Below, one piece after another: positions 54,322-63,151 of a stretch of 64,000 nt of DNA; the first letter of the stretch is position 1; every line of letters begins with the position of its first letter. The position numbers were made by a program, and so were the translations under genes. Source of the stretch: an uncultured Bacteroidota bacterium (GTDB taxonomy: Bacteria > Bacteroidota > Bacteroidia > Chitinophagales > LD1); the NCBI GenBank assembly GCA_903861145.1, contig CAIOTH010000047.1, forward strand, positions 1 through 64,000, written 5' to 3'. The notes beneath the pieces were generated by a model, which saw only the letters and a list, made by a program, of their open reading frames with translations, did no database searches and had not been told where the DNA came from.

Positions 54322-56070
54322 TTAAGGCAACTTTACCTCCAACAAATAAACCTTATCACAAACCGAATCGCGGGTAGCAGGATTTAAAAATTTTAAGGTC
54401 AGCTTACTTACCGGGTAGCTTTGTCTTTGCTCAATGGTTTTGTAATTAATGTGCTCTTCGTCTAATTGTCGTAAGGCTGATGATGAGGCATAAACCAGCA
54501 ACTCCTTTTTTTCGGTCAGCTTCTTTTTAAACGCCTCTTTACTCCATATCGTTTCGGGTCTTTGTTGCGCGTAATAGCAAAGCGCAAAGTCGGCAATGGT
54601 GTTGTAGCAAACAAAGCGGCTTCCGCACTCATGCACTTTTGCATAGCGCCCAAAATCATTCTGCGGCTGGTATTTCAAAATAGCCGGAAAGTAAAATGCC
54701 CCCAGCAAAAAGTTAAAGGTTATAAACACCAATGCCGAGGCAAAAAAGAGTTTTTTGTAAGCCACATCCAATGCAAAGGCCACCGTTAATTCAGCTTCCG
54801 ACTTACCACCAAACACATAATGATAGAACCGGTGAAACCGATATGAAAGGTAACGGGTAATGGTATAAAAGGTTTTAACACCGCCCTCGGCCTTTACCGC
54901 CGCCCAAATAGCTAAAGGGTACAGCAAAACCAAACATGCTATCGAAATTAAATCGAAGCCCTTTAGCGCGAATTGAAGTAGGATTGAAACTAATGGCAGA
55001 CCCACCAGCATAGCCAACTGCATCGCCGTCAACCACGGCCTTGCTTTAGGCCAGTTGCTAAGCGCTAAAAAACCATTTGCCGCCATTATTGCAGCAAGCG
55101 GATAAACAACAAAAATATAGTGCGGCAATTGGTACTTAGAAAGCGAGAGCATAAAGAACACCAGGGTAAAACCACTTACTGAAATTATTTCCTGGGTCCA
55201 AGCCAGCTTGAATTTGTCATTCACCAGTTTAATTATACTGCCAACCCACCCCAGAAATAAAAACAACGACCATGGCAAAAACGCCCAAACGGTTGTATGC
55301 AATAAGAAAAAAAGGTCGGGGTGGTTATTCCATTCGCTTTCTCCGGTTACGCGGCCGAAACTTTGGGTCCAGAAATAAAACTTCAGGCCCTTTAAGCCAA
55401 ACTGCTGGTACAAGCCAACGCACATTGGTGCCAGTGTAATGGCAATGATTAATACAGCTACCAACAATCGTAAATCAAAAAGTTTTTTCCAGGTTCCCTT
55501 CAAAATCAACTGTGGCAATATAGCGGCACCGGTAGCCACCAGCCCTATAGGACCCTTGGCAAGTAGGGCAAGTGCTACACCCAAACTTCCGGCTAAAAGG
55601 TTAACGATCTTTCCTTCTTCAAAAAACTCAGCCCACTGCCATATCGAAAAAATAACCGAGCCCATTAAAAGGGTATCGGTCCTAACATCATTGGTAAGTA
55701 AAAACATGGCTTGCGTGGTTGCCAGCATAATAGCCGCCATGCGCGATGTCTTTTCATCGTAATACAACCGGGCAAACCGGTGAGTGCTGAAAATTGCCAG
55801 CAGGGCAAATAAAAACGAAGGCAGTTTGTAAGCAAAATTATTAACGCCTAAAACTGAAAAGCTCAGCGAGCTTAACCAAAAAATAAGTGGTGGCTTATCC
55901 AGATAATCGCCGCCAAGACAGTGGAGTTTAAGAAAACTATGAGTAGTAAGCATTTCCCAACTCATTACTGCGTATTGGGCCGCATCTACCTGCATTACAT
56001 CAATAAATAAATTAAATAGATAGACCGCTAAGGCCAGTGAAAGAAGGAGGTAAAAGTTACGGTTGCTCAC
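54322..56070 (-). CDS. ArnT-like family 39 glycosyltransferase
   Basis: 582 residues with about a dozen membrane helices. The first extracytoplasmic loop has DAAQYAVMSWEMLTTHSFL and DKPPLIFWLSSLSF, and the second NDVRTDTLLMGS, matching the PMT/ArnT family that transfers sugars from polyprenyl-phosphate donors to lipid A or proteins. A soluble C-terminal part starts at about residue 450. The substrate is unknown; lipid A modification or protein O-mannosylation are both possible. It is convergent with the AI-2E permease and followed upstream by a small unrelated gene. Confidence 0.9.
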   Translation of the reverse strand: MSNRNFYLLLSLALAVYLFNLFIDVMQVDAAQYAVMSWEMLTTHSFLKLHCLGGDYLDKPPLIFWLSSLSFSVLGVNNFAYKLPSFLFALLAIFSTHRFARLYYDEKTSRMAAIMLATTQAMFLLTNDVRTDTLLMGSVIFSIWQWAEFFEEGKIVNLLAGSLGVALALLAKGPIGLVATGAAILPQLILKGTWKKLFDLRLLVAVLIIAITLAPMCVGLYQQFGLKGLKFYFWTQSFGRVTGESEWNNHPDLFFLLHTTVWAFLPWSLFLFLGWVGSIIKLVNDKFKLAWTQEIISVSGFTLVFFMLSLSKYQLPHYIFVVYPLAAIMAANGFLALSNWPKARPWLTAMQLAMLVGLPLVSILLQFALKGFDLISIACLVLLYPLAIWAAVKAEGGVKTFYTITRYLSYRFHRFYHYVFGGKSEAELTVAFALDVAYKKLFFASALVFITFNFLLGAFYFPAILKYQPQNDFGRYAKVHECGSRFVCYNTIADFALCYYAQQRPETIWSKEAFKKKLTEKKELLVYASSSALRQLDEEHINYKTIEQRQSYPVSKLTLKFLNPATRDSVCDKVYLLEVKLP

Positions 56071-56095
56071 ACAGGATAGTTCATGAATTAAAATA

Positions 56096-56509
56096 TTAGA
56101 GTTGCGTTAGCCCATTGCAGTATGCCTGCCAAAACTCCAAAGTCGAGATCAATATTTCCGTTTCACCTTTGATCCAAGAATCAATTTCGGGTAATTCCGA
56201 TATCATTTTAGGAATTCCATTCTCAAACTTAAGTAAGGTTATCGTTTTCCATCCGTACGGTATTTCTTCCCACTCAATGCACATTTGCTGGGTCACTCTT
56301 TTTAAAATGCATTCCGTGAACGCCATAGCTCCATTGGGATACTGTTTATGAAATATGGCTTGAAATTTTTGTCCCGTTTTAATATTAAATGAAGAATAAC
56401 TTGCAAAGAGAAGCACTTCATTATTATGGTGATTTAAAAATGGCGCCAGACTTTGCTCGTTTTGCGGCAATAGGTTTTTGTTTACTTTACCATTTAACTG
56501 CAGGTACAT
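56096..56509 (-). CDS. Hypothetical protein
   Basis: 137 residues, no recognised family. Soluble, mixed alpha/beta, with a Trp-rich middle (CIEWEEIPYGWKTITLL) and no signal peptide. Lies 25 bases upstream of the ArnT-like gene on the same strand, so it may be cotranscribed. Clean ATG start; moderate confidence that it is real. Confidence 0.6.
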   Translation of the reverse strand: MYLQLNGKVNKNLLPQNEQSLAPFLNHHNNEVLLFASYSSFNIKTGQKFQAIFHKQYPNGAMAFTECILKRVTQQMCIEWEEIPYGWKTITLLKFENGIPKMISELPEIDSWIKGETEILISTLEFWQAYCNGLTQL

Positions 56510-56553
56510 AGGGCCAGTAAATATTTGTGGAACAGATTGCTCTTCTCAAAATG

Positions 56554-57120
56554 TTATTGCAATCCCTTCAAGTATTCATATATCTTCTGCCAATCGCGTG
56601 TTTCAATGGCAATGTAATCTGTAAGCTGATGGCGGTCCTCTTTTATATCGGTTGACCCCAAATTGCGGCCATCATTCATCCAAACACATTTGCAGCCTAA
56701 GTTTTTACCCAGCTTCACATCTGTTATCCGGTCGCCTATTACAAAACTATTAGGCAGGTCATACTTATCCGAAAAATACTCAGTCAGCATGCCGGTGCCC
56801 GGTTTACGTGTAGGCAGGTTCTCTTCGGGGAAAGACTTATCAATAAATACTTTTTCAAAGTGAATGTCTTCTCCATCAAAGGCCTTAACTATAAAATGCT
56901 GCACTTCCCAAAAGTCTTTTTCCGGAAACACGTCTGTTCCTAATCCATCCTGGTTGGTAACCATAACCAATTCGTAATTCAACTCGCGCGCAATTCGGCC
57001 CAGGTATTGAAAAACATTGGGGTAAAAAATAAGCTTCTCAAATTTCTCAATCTTGAAATCATCCGTTTCAAGTATCAGCGTGCCATCGCGGTCAATAAAC
57101 AGTACTTTTTTCTTTTCCAT
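56554..57120 (-). CDS. HAD-family histidinol-phosphatase-like enzyme (single domain)
   Basis: 188 residues. DxDGT motif FIDRDGTL (Asp10/Asp12), then MVTNQDGLGTDVFPEKDFW, then KPGTGMLTEYF and VIGDRITDVKLGKNLGCKCVWM, the pattern of the HisB N-terminal histidinol-phosphate phosphatase. In Bacteroidota HisB is commonly fused to imidazoleglycerol-phosphate dehydratase; here the chain ends at a TAA after the phosphatase domain and no his genes adjoin it. Related GmhB (heptose bisphosphatase) has the same fold and cannot be ruled out, and would fit an LPS theme. Confidence 0.85.
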   Translation of the reverse strand: MEKKKVLFIDRDGTLILETDDFKIEKFEKLIFYPNVFQYLGRIARELNYELVMVTNQDGLGTDVFPEKDFWEVQHFIVKAFDGEDIHFEKVFIDKSFPEENLPTRKPGTGMLTEYFSDKYDLPNSFVIGDRITDVKLGKNLGCKCVWMNDGRNLGSTDIKEDRHQLTDYIAIETRDWQKIYEYLKGLQ

Positions 57121-57259
57121 GCTGCGCGAAGTTGAAAATAAAATTCAAGATTCAGGGATAGCTATTCAGATTTAGATGGACATTATATCGAATCGCGAAA
57201 CAAAATATCTAACTTTTTGTTTTCTTTACATTCTAGTTCTCTACTAAATATATAGACAA

Positions 57260-57820
57260 ATGGATTTTCTACAACACCCCTGGCATTGGTCAATAGCCGG
57301 CACCCTTATAGGGCTCACTGTTCCTCTGCTATATTTAATCGGTAACAAGCCATTCGGCATTTCATCTTCCTTCCGGCATATTTGCGCCGCTTGTATTCCG
57401 TCTAAAGCTGCTTTTTTTGATTACGACTGGAAAAGGGAATCATGGAATTTGTACTTTGTTTTCGGTATTTTTCTGGGCGGCATCATAGCATCGACGGTTC
57501 TGGCCAATCCCGAACCCTTTAAAATTGCAGCAAGTACCCACGACCAACTAAGCAAACTTGGCGTAACCCAGTTTTCGCAAATAGAACCCACCGACATTTT
57601 CAGTTTTAGCGGACTACTAACTATTAAGGGCTTTATACTAATTGTTGTAGGCGGCTTTTTAGTGGGTTTTGGTACACGCTACGCAGGGGGCTGCACCAGC
57701 GGCCACTCCATAACCGGTATTTCCAATTTCCAGGTTTCAAGTATTGTAGCCACCGTTTGTTTTATGGCGGGTGGTTTTTTTGTTACCTGGTTTATTTTAC
57801 CCCTCATTTTTAAACTATAA
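57260..57820 (+). CDS. YeeE/YedE family thiosulfate transporter, N-terminal half-type subunit
   Basis: 186 residues with about four membrane helices. The conserved Cys-bearing pore motif GTRYAGGCTSGHSITGIS lies at about 133-150. TsuA/YeeE proteins carry thiosulfate across the inner membrane along a Cys relay. In E. coli the two halves are one protein; here a second half-type gene follows 6 bases later. Substrate inferred from the family. Confidence 0.9.
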   Translation: MDFLQHPWHWSIAGTLIGLTVPLLYLIGNKPFGISSSFRHICAACIPSKAAFFDYDWKRESWNLYFVFGIFLGGIIASTVLANPEPFKIAASTHDQLSKLGVTQFSQIEPTDIFSFSGLLTIKGFILIVVGGFLVGFGTRYAGGCTSGHSITGISNFQVSSIVATVCFMAGGFFVTWFILPLIFKL

Positions 57821-57826
57821 GTAATT

Positions 57827-58294
57827 ATGGAAAACATAATCATAGAAGAAGGCAAAAACAATCAAACCGCCGGCGAAACATTTGTTTCGAACCTGAAGTA
57901 TATTTTGGTAGGTGTTTTTTTCGGCATTGTGTTCGTTAAGTCCGAAGTGGTTTCGTGGTTCCGTATACAAGAAATGTTCAGGCTTGATTCGTTTCACATG
58001 TATGGAGTTATTGGCACTGCGGTAGTTGTGGCAACTATTTCTACCGTAATCATTAAGTTTTTTAAAATCAAAACCCTGCAAGGTGAAGACGTGGTTTTTA
58101 GTAAGAGCCGGTTTCAAAAAGGCAATGTTATTGGCGGATTACTATTTGGTTTTGGATGGGCGCTTACCGGTGCCTGCCCGGGCCCGATATATGGTTTAAT
58201 TGGCAGTGGCTTCCCGGTGTTTATTGTTGCCCTGGCAAGCGCTGTTTTGGGCACGTTTGCTTATGGCGTTTTAAAGGATAAAATACCACACTAA
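57827..58294 (+). CDS. YeeE/YedE family protein, second half-type subunit
   Basis: 155 residues with about four membrane helices. The conserved pore motif GFGWALTGACPGPIYGLIGSG (about 105-125) matches the second repeat of YeeE/YedE transporters. It is translated 6 bases after the first half-type gene and probably pairs with it. A DUF6691-like lineage is likely. Its stop overlaps by 4 bases the stop of the convergent flippase-like gene. Confidence 0.9.
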   Translation: MENIIIEEGKNNQTAGETFVSNLKYILVGVFFGIVFVKSEVVSWFRIQEMFRLDSFHMYGVIGTAVVVATISTVIIKFFKIKTLQGEDVVFSKSRFQKGNVIGGLLFGFGWALTGACPGPIYGLIGSGFPVFIVALASAVLGTFAYGVLKDKIPH

Positions 58295-59394
58295 TGCTGG
58301 GCTTTAGCCGGTGCCACATTTTTTGCCGTTCGCTTTAACCAACCTGGCAAAACTATAATGCCCACCAAAAGATATAAGTAGTACGTGTATATTCTCCATA
58401 TAACCGCTAAAGCAATTTTTGCAGGTAAGCCAATGGGTAAAAACTCGCAGTTAAGCGCTATAAAAGTTATTTCGGCCCAGCCACTGGCACCGGGTGTGGT
58501 GGGTATAATTAAAAACATCCACAACACATATTGCCGGGCGTAAACATCCCAAAAGTTAACCGAGCTATCGGCAAAGGCAAATACCAGTGCGCTGGCTATT
58601 GCGTAGCGCGCGCTCCAGTTAATTAGTGTGGCCGCTATCATCTTAATCCAAAAGGGTCTTTTCTGGTTTTTATATTCCCGGGCTGTGATATCTATTTCGT
58701 CTCCCAAATGCCTGATGCCGCGCTGAAAGCGATGTAACAAAGGCATTTTGCTTACCCGATGGAAAAACAATCTGCGCCTTCTTGGCAAGGCAAAAAGCGC
58801 CGCCCCGAAAAATAAAGCCAACGCACAAAATAGGATATAGCCGATCCATGCCTTGTTTGCAACCAGGCGTACGCTTAGCATAATTTTTTGCATCACGGTA
58901 TCGCCGACCAAGTCGGGGCAGTTGTTTGTTATGGTTAAAATATGATGCCCAAGCACCACATACAAAATGCCGAACACCACTACAAACACCACGTTATCTA
59001 AAAAGGTATTGAGCACCAAAACACCGGTGCTGCGACCAAAACTTAAGCCGCTTCTTTTTAGCACAAAAAACGTAAACGCAACCTCGCCAATTTTAGGTGT
59101 TATTGCGGCCCCAAACTCCCACATAACTATTGCCCTGATAGCCTGTCCCCAGCTTAGTTTTTCGCCACTGCTTAACCTCACTTTATAAGCAAAAGCCCCA
59201 TCTCGTATAAGTAGCGCAACAGCGGCCAATAAAAGTCCAATTACCGTTTTGCCCGAAACATGAATGGCAGAAAGAGATGATGGTTTAAAGTTGGTAGCTA
59301 TCAGGTATGCCGAAACACCTACACTTAGTGCAATAGGCAGCACAATATTCCTGGTTCTTACTTGCTGTGCATCATCGGCGGTGGTGTCGGCCAT
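58291..59394 (-). CDS. Lysylphosphatidylglycerol synthase transmembrane (flippase-like) domain protein
   Basis: 367 residues with about seven to eight membrane helices. Family motifs: ALSVGVSAYLIATNF, MWEFGAAITPKIGEVAFTFFVLKRSGLSFGRSTGVLVLNTFLDNVVFVVVFGI and IIPTTPGASGWAEITFIALN. This is the UPF0104 membrane module of MprF without the aminoacyltransferase domain, often acting as a lipid flippase. The role is inferred. It is a single gene on the minus strand. Confidence 0.88.
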   Translation of the reverse strand: MADTTADDAQQVRTRNIVLPIALSVGVSAYLIATNFKPSSLSAIHVSGKTVIGLLLAAVALLIRDGAFAYKVRLSSGEKLSWGQAIRAIVMWEFGAAITPKIGEVAFTFFVLKRSGLSFGRSTGVLVLNTFLDNVVFVVVFGILYVVLGHHILTITNNCPDLVGDTVMQKIMLSVRLVANKAWIGYILFCALALFFGAALFALPRRRRLFFHRVSKMPLLHRFQRGIRHLGDEIDITAREYKNQKRPFWIKMIAATLINWSARYAIASALVFAFADSSVNFWDVYARQYVLWMFLIIPTTPGASGWAEITFIALNCEFLPIGLPAKIALAVIWRIYTYYLYLLVGIIVLPGWLKRTAKNVAPAKAQH

Positions 59395-59462
59395 ATTAAA
59401 TCCCGAAATAAAGGATTGAAATTTATTAGAAGATTAGAGCAACATTAAATCGTTACCGGCAA

Positions 59463-60242
59463 TTAGTTTTCCTGGCCATCAAGCAACAAAGGCAGCTCTG
59501 GTTCCGCATCGGCTATCCAGAAATTGTTATAGCCATCGCCAATTATAAGTTTAAGCTGTTGCTCCTGAACCATCTCAAGCATAGCCAACAACACAAAAAT
59601 AGCGTGCACGCGGTTTTCAACGCCTTCAAACACTTCTTCAAACGGAATTTTACCGCCGGTTTTTACTTTTTCTGCCAGTAACATTTTTTCGCCGGAGATA
59701 GTGTATGCCGGAGACTCGACCGTATGCACCACCTTGTTCTTTTCGCGGGCCAGCTTGTCAAGCACATTTTGAAACGCCTTTAGCATACGAAACATGGTAA
59801 GGCTCTGCATTTCAAACTCGGTTTCAAACAATGCTGCAATCTCACGGTTCTCGGCCAATGCGTTACCACGTTTGTTAATGCTTTGACGGTCCTCTTCCAA
59901 CTTGCGTAATGACTCAGTTGCCTCTTTAAATTTCTTGTATTCAATCAAGCGGTTAACCAGTTCATCGCGCGGGTCAATTTCATCGCCGGTAACGGGGTCA
60001 ACTTCACGGCGGGGCAATAGCATTTTTGCCTTAATGCGCATTAGGGTAGCTGCCACCAAAATAAACTCGCTGGCCAGCTCAATATTCATCAACTCCAACT
60101 TATGTAGATAATCTAAAAAGTCGGTCGTTATTTTATAAATCGGAATGTCGTAAATATCCAATTCATCGCGTTCAATAAAGAACAGCAAAAGGTCGAAGGG
60201 GCCTTCAAACTGGGGTAATTTTATTTCGTAAGTATCCTGCAT
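59463..60242 (-). CDS. scpA: Segregation and condensation protein A
   Basis: 259 residues. ScpA is the kleisin of the SMC-ScpAB condensin. Begins YEIKLPQFEGPFDLLLFFIERDELDIYDIPI, the classic kleisin N-terminus, followed by LELMNIELASEFILVAATLMRIKAKMLLPR. A winged-helix end follows (PFEEVFEGVENRVHAIFVLLAMLEMVQ). Partner scpB is not in the window. It lies between the LPG-synthase-TM and DinB-like genes on one strand. Confidence 0.96.
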   Translation of the reverse strand: MQDTYEIKLPQFEGPFDLLLFFIERDELDIYDIPIYKITTDFLDYLHKLELMNIELASEFILVAATLMRIKAKMLLPRREVDPVTGDEIDPRDELVNRLIEYKKFKEATESLRKLEEDRQSINKRGNALAENREIAALFETEFEMQSLTMFRMLKAFQNVLDKLAREKNKVVHTVESPAYTISGEKMLLAEKVKTGGKIPFEEVFEGVENRVHAIFVLLAMLEMVQEQQLKLIIGDGYNNFWIADAEPELPLLLDGQEN

Positions 60243-60301
60243 AATAGAGGCGCAAATTTAATTGAATTTAGCAGGTATGAAAGGAGTGATTCGTATTGCA
60301 T

Positions 60302-60751
60302 TTACGCCCCGAATTGCCGCAAATGGTGATCCATGTGCTTATACATGCCAATACCCCACTCTTCCGCCGTTAATGGGCCGAAAAAGGAATGTGGCTGAGT
60401 GGTGCATTTTGCTTCGCCGCCATCGGCAAATTGTTTTACCAATACAATAAGCCGGGCCTTTTCTTTATCAAAGTCTCGCTTATCGGTAATAACAAAGTCA
60501 GGGGCCGTTGGGCTTCCTTTGCTAAACGGTTTATCGTTATAGTAATTCGGTTTAAACAGCGGCCCTAAAATTCTGCCAATAAAAACACGTGGTATCCTTT
60601 TTTGATCGGTCGCTACTTCTAATGCTGCCGAACAATGCGCCATCATTTGGGCAATATCCATTTTGCCCCATTGTTTCGAAGCATCGGGGCGCAGGTTTTC
60701 AATACGGCTCAGAATTGCTGCTGCTGATTCCGGTTGATGTAGGTTTTGCAT
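60302..60751 (-). CDS. DUF1569 / DinB-like protein
   Basis: 149 residues. KMDIAQMMAHCSAALEVATDQ and YKHMDHHLRQFG place His residues as in the DinB metal-binding four-helix bundle; the overall pattern is DUF1569. Function unknown. It ends 60 bases from scpA and begins 13 bases after recQ on the same strand, so it may be cotranscribed with recQ. Confidence 0.85.
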   Translation of the reverse strand: MQNLHQPESAAAILSRIENLRPDASKQWGKMDIAQMMAHCSAALEVATDQKRIPRVFIGRILGPLFKPNYYNDKPFSKGSPTAPDFVITDKRDFDKEKARLIVLVKQFADGGEAKCTTQPHSFFGPLTAEEWGIGMYKHMDHHLRQFGA

Positions 60752-60764
60752 TCTGTTTGTTTTT

Positions 60765-62969
60765 CTAATTCGCCAACTCGCTCATAAACTTAATGCGGAC
60801 CAGGTGTATGTTTTCCGGTTCAACATCATCGCCTTTAAACTCTTCAAAGGCATCGTCTAATGAGTCTGTTTCGGCTGTACGGAAGTAGTCGTATATGTCG
60901 CTAATTAAGTCCTCATCCAAAATGTCGTTGAGGTAGTAATCAATGTTCACTTTGGTGCCCGAGTTAACGATGGTTTCAATTTCGTTAATCAAAACGCCGC
61001 GCTTCATGTTCAGCATTTTGGCTATTTCGTCTACCGAAATTCGCTTATCAATAGCCTGAATGATGCGTATTTTATCGCCGCTCTTGTTCACAACGCTTTT
61101 TACTACAAAATCGGTAGGGCGTTCAATCTCGTTTTCGTCCACGTACTTCTTTATAACATCCGTAAACTTCTTACCATACCGGTCAGCCTTGCCTTTGCTA
61201 ACGCCTTGTATGTTAATCAACTCATCCGGCGTAATAGGATATTTGGTGGCCATTTCATCCAGCGAAAAGTCCTGGAAGATTACATATGGCGGCAGGTTAT
61301 TTTGTTTGCCCACTTGCCGGCGTAAGTCTTTAAGTATGTCCAACATAACCGGGTCAAGCGCTCCGCGGCTGCCAGCGCCATCGTCAACTACCACGTCAGT
61401 ACCGTCGTCATCGTAGTTGTGGTTGATTGACACTTTTAATGGAACAGGTTTCTTTAAGAAGCCATGGCCCTCTTTAGTTATTTTCAAAATGCCGTATTGC
61501 TCAACATCCTTATCAAGCAAGCCCATTAACATAGCGTGACGAATAACTGAGTTCCAGTAGTGCTCGTCCTGGTCGGCACCTTTGCCAAAAAACTCGAGTT
61601 TGTCGTATTTAAAGTCGGTAATCTCTTTTCCTTTTTTGCCAAGCAATACTTTTACCACATACGGCAAATCGTGGTTTTCTTTAAGTGCCTGTATAGTTTT
61701 AATGGCAAGTTTAACGCTATCGGTAACATCTAGTTTTTCTTTAGGATGGCGGCAGTTATCGCACATTTTACCACAATTCTTATCGTCAAAACCCTCGCCA
61801 AAATAGTGCAACAAAAACTTTCTCCTGCACTCCGCCGATTCGATATAAGCTACCGTTTCGTTAATCAGCTGAATATTGCGTTCGCGTTCAGCAACGGTTT
61901 TATCGCGCAAAAGCTTTTCAAGTTTCGAAATGTCTTTGTACGAAAAGTAAACAACGCATTCGCCATCAGCCCCGTCTCGTCCACCGCGGCCGGTTTCCTG
62001 GTAGTAGTTTTCCAACGATTTTGGAATGTCATAATGTATTACAAACCTGATATCGGGCTTATCAATACCCATTCCAAAGGCGATGGTGGCCACTATTACA
62101 TCCAATTCTTCCATCAAAAAGGCATCCTGGGTGTTAGTGCGCACTTTTCCATCTAAACCGGCATGGTAAGCACCGGCTTTAATACCATTGGCGCGCAAAA
62201 CCTGCGATAGCTCATCGGCAGTTTTACGGTTAATTACGTAAACAATACCCGACTTGCCATGGCGCTGCTTAATAAACTGCACCATGTTCTTAATGGCAAG
62301 CTGCGGCGTCTTCTTCGGCCTTATTTCGTAATAAAGGTTAGGCCTGTTAAACGATGATATAAAGATGTTGGGCTTAACCAGTTCAAGTGTTTTAACAATA
62401 TCACTTTGTACTTTAGGCGTAGCGGTAGCGGTAAGGGCTATTAACGGGAATTTTTGGTCAAGTGCCTTAATAATTTCGTGTATCCGGCGGTACTCCGGCC
62501 TAAAGTCATGACCCCATTCCGAGATACAATGTGCCTCATCTACAGCAATAAAGCTCACTTTAATCTCCTTAAACAAGTCAACGGTTTCCTGCTTGGTAAG
62601 GGTTTCGGGGGCCACATAAAGCATTTTGGTTTGGCCGCCTTTTATGTCTTTTATAACCACGTTACGCTCGGTGCGGCTTAACGATGAGTTTAAAAAGTGG
62701 GCAATGTTATCCTGCGATGAGTAGTTTCTTACTAAATCAACCTGGTTTTTCATTAAAGCAATAAGCGGCGATATAATAATGGCTACGCCCTCACTCATAA
62801 TTGCCGGTAACTGATAACACAACGATTTTCCTCCGCCGGTAGGCATAATAACAAACGTATCCTTACCCGCCATTAACGACTTTATAATCTTTTCCTGGTT
62901 GCCTTTAAATTTGTTAAAGCCAAAGTATTCCTGAAGCCCCTCTTCAAGCGACATTGTAGCTACTGCCAT
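60765..62969 (-). CDS. recQ: ATP-dependent DNA helicase RecQ
   Basis: 734 residues. A 3'-5' helicase for recombination and replication-fork repair. Walker A TGGGKSLCYQLP, DEAH box DEAHCISEWGHDFRPEY, motif VI ETGRGGRDG, zinc-binding Cys cluster ECRRKFLLHYFG with CGKMCDNCRHP, then RQC winged helix and the HRDC domain (PVMLDILKDLRRQVGKQNNLPPYVIF). Longer than E. coli RecQ (609) owing to a C-terminal part with a second helix-turn-helix-like segment (DEIAKMLNMKRGVLINEIE). Confidence 0.96.
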   Translation of the reverse strand: MAVATMSLEEGLQEYFGFNKFKGNQEKIIKSLMAGKDTFVIMPTGGGKSLCYQLPAIMSEGVAIIISPLIALMKNQVDLVRNYSSQDNIAHFLNSSLSRTERNVVIKDIKGGQTKMLYVAPETLTKQETVDLFKEIKVSFIAVDEAHCISEWGHDFRPEYRRIHEIIKALDQKFPLIALTATATPKVQSDIVKTLELVKPNIFISSFNRPNLYYEIRPKKTPQLAIKNMVQFIKQRHGKSGIVYVINRKTADELSQVLRANGIKAGAYHAGLDGKVRTNTQDAFLMEELDVIVATIAFGMGIDKPDIRFVIHYDIPKSLENYYQETGRGGRDGADGECVVYFSYKDISKLEKLLRDKTVAERERNIQLINETVAYIESAECRRKFLLHYFGEGFDDKNCGKMCDNCRHPKEKLDVTDSVKLAIKTIQALKENHDLPYVVKVLLGKKGKEITDFKYDKLEFFGKGADQDEHYWNSVIRHAMLMGLLDKDVEQYGILKITKEGHGFLKKPVPLKVSINHNYDDDGTDVVVDDGAGSRGALDPVMLDILKDLRRQVGKQNNLPPYVIFQDFSLDEMATKYPITPDELINIQGVSKGKADRYGKKFTDVIKKYVDENEIERPTDFVVKSVVNKSGDKIRIIQAIDKRISVDEIAKMLNMKRGVLINEIETIVNSGTKVNIDYYLNDILDEDLISDIYDYFRTAETDSLDDAFEEFKGDDVEPENIHLVRIKFMSELAN

Positions 62970-63113
62970 GTGTTTTTTGTTTTGATGAACAAAAGTTTAA
63001 CGTAAATATCTAATCAATAGGGGTGTGTTTTTAAAGCATCGTCAATATAATAAACATTTTTGACGAAAGGGAGGCGAATTTACAAACAAGTTTTTTTGCC
63101 ACGGGGGTTTATG

Positions 63114-63121
63114 TATTTTTG
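63114..63121 (+). promoter_or_regulatory. Candidate promoter -7 box (TATTTTTG) for the guanylyltransferase gene
   Basis: Exact TAnnTTTG match. A T-rich -33 region lies at 63091-63098 (TTTTTTTG), with TTTG 15 bases and TTTT 19 bases before the box. A leader of about 24 bases precedes the ATG at 63152. This is the best-looking promoter in the window. Confidence 0.6.
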
Positions 63122-63151
63122 CAGCCTTTCGATTAACAAAATTTCTATTTG

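Noticed and set aside
60262-60450. 62-codon plus-strand frame after scpA
   Set aside because: Lies antisense to the DUF1569 gene, which is clearly coding.
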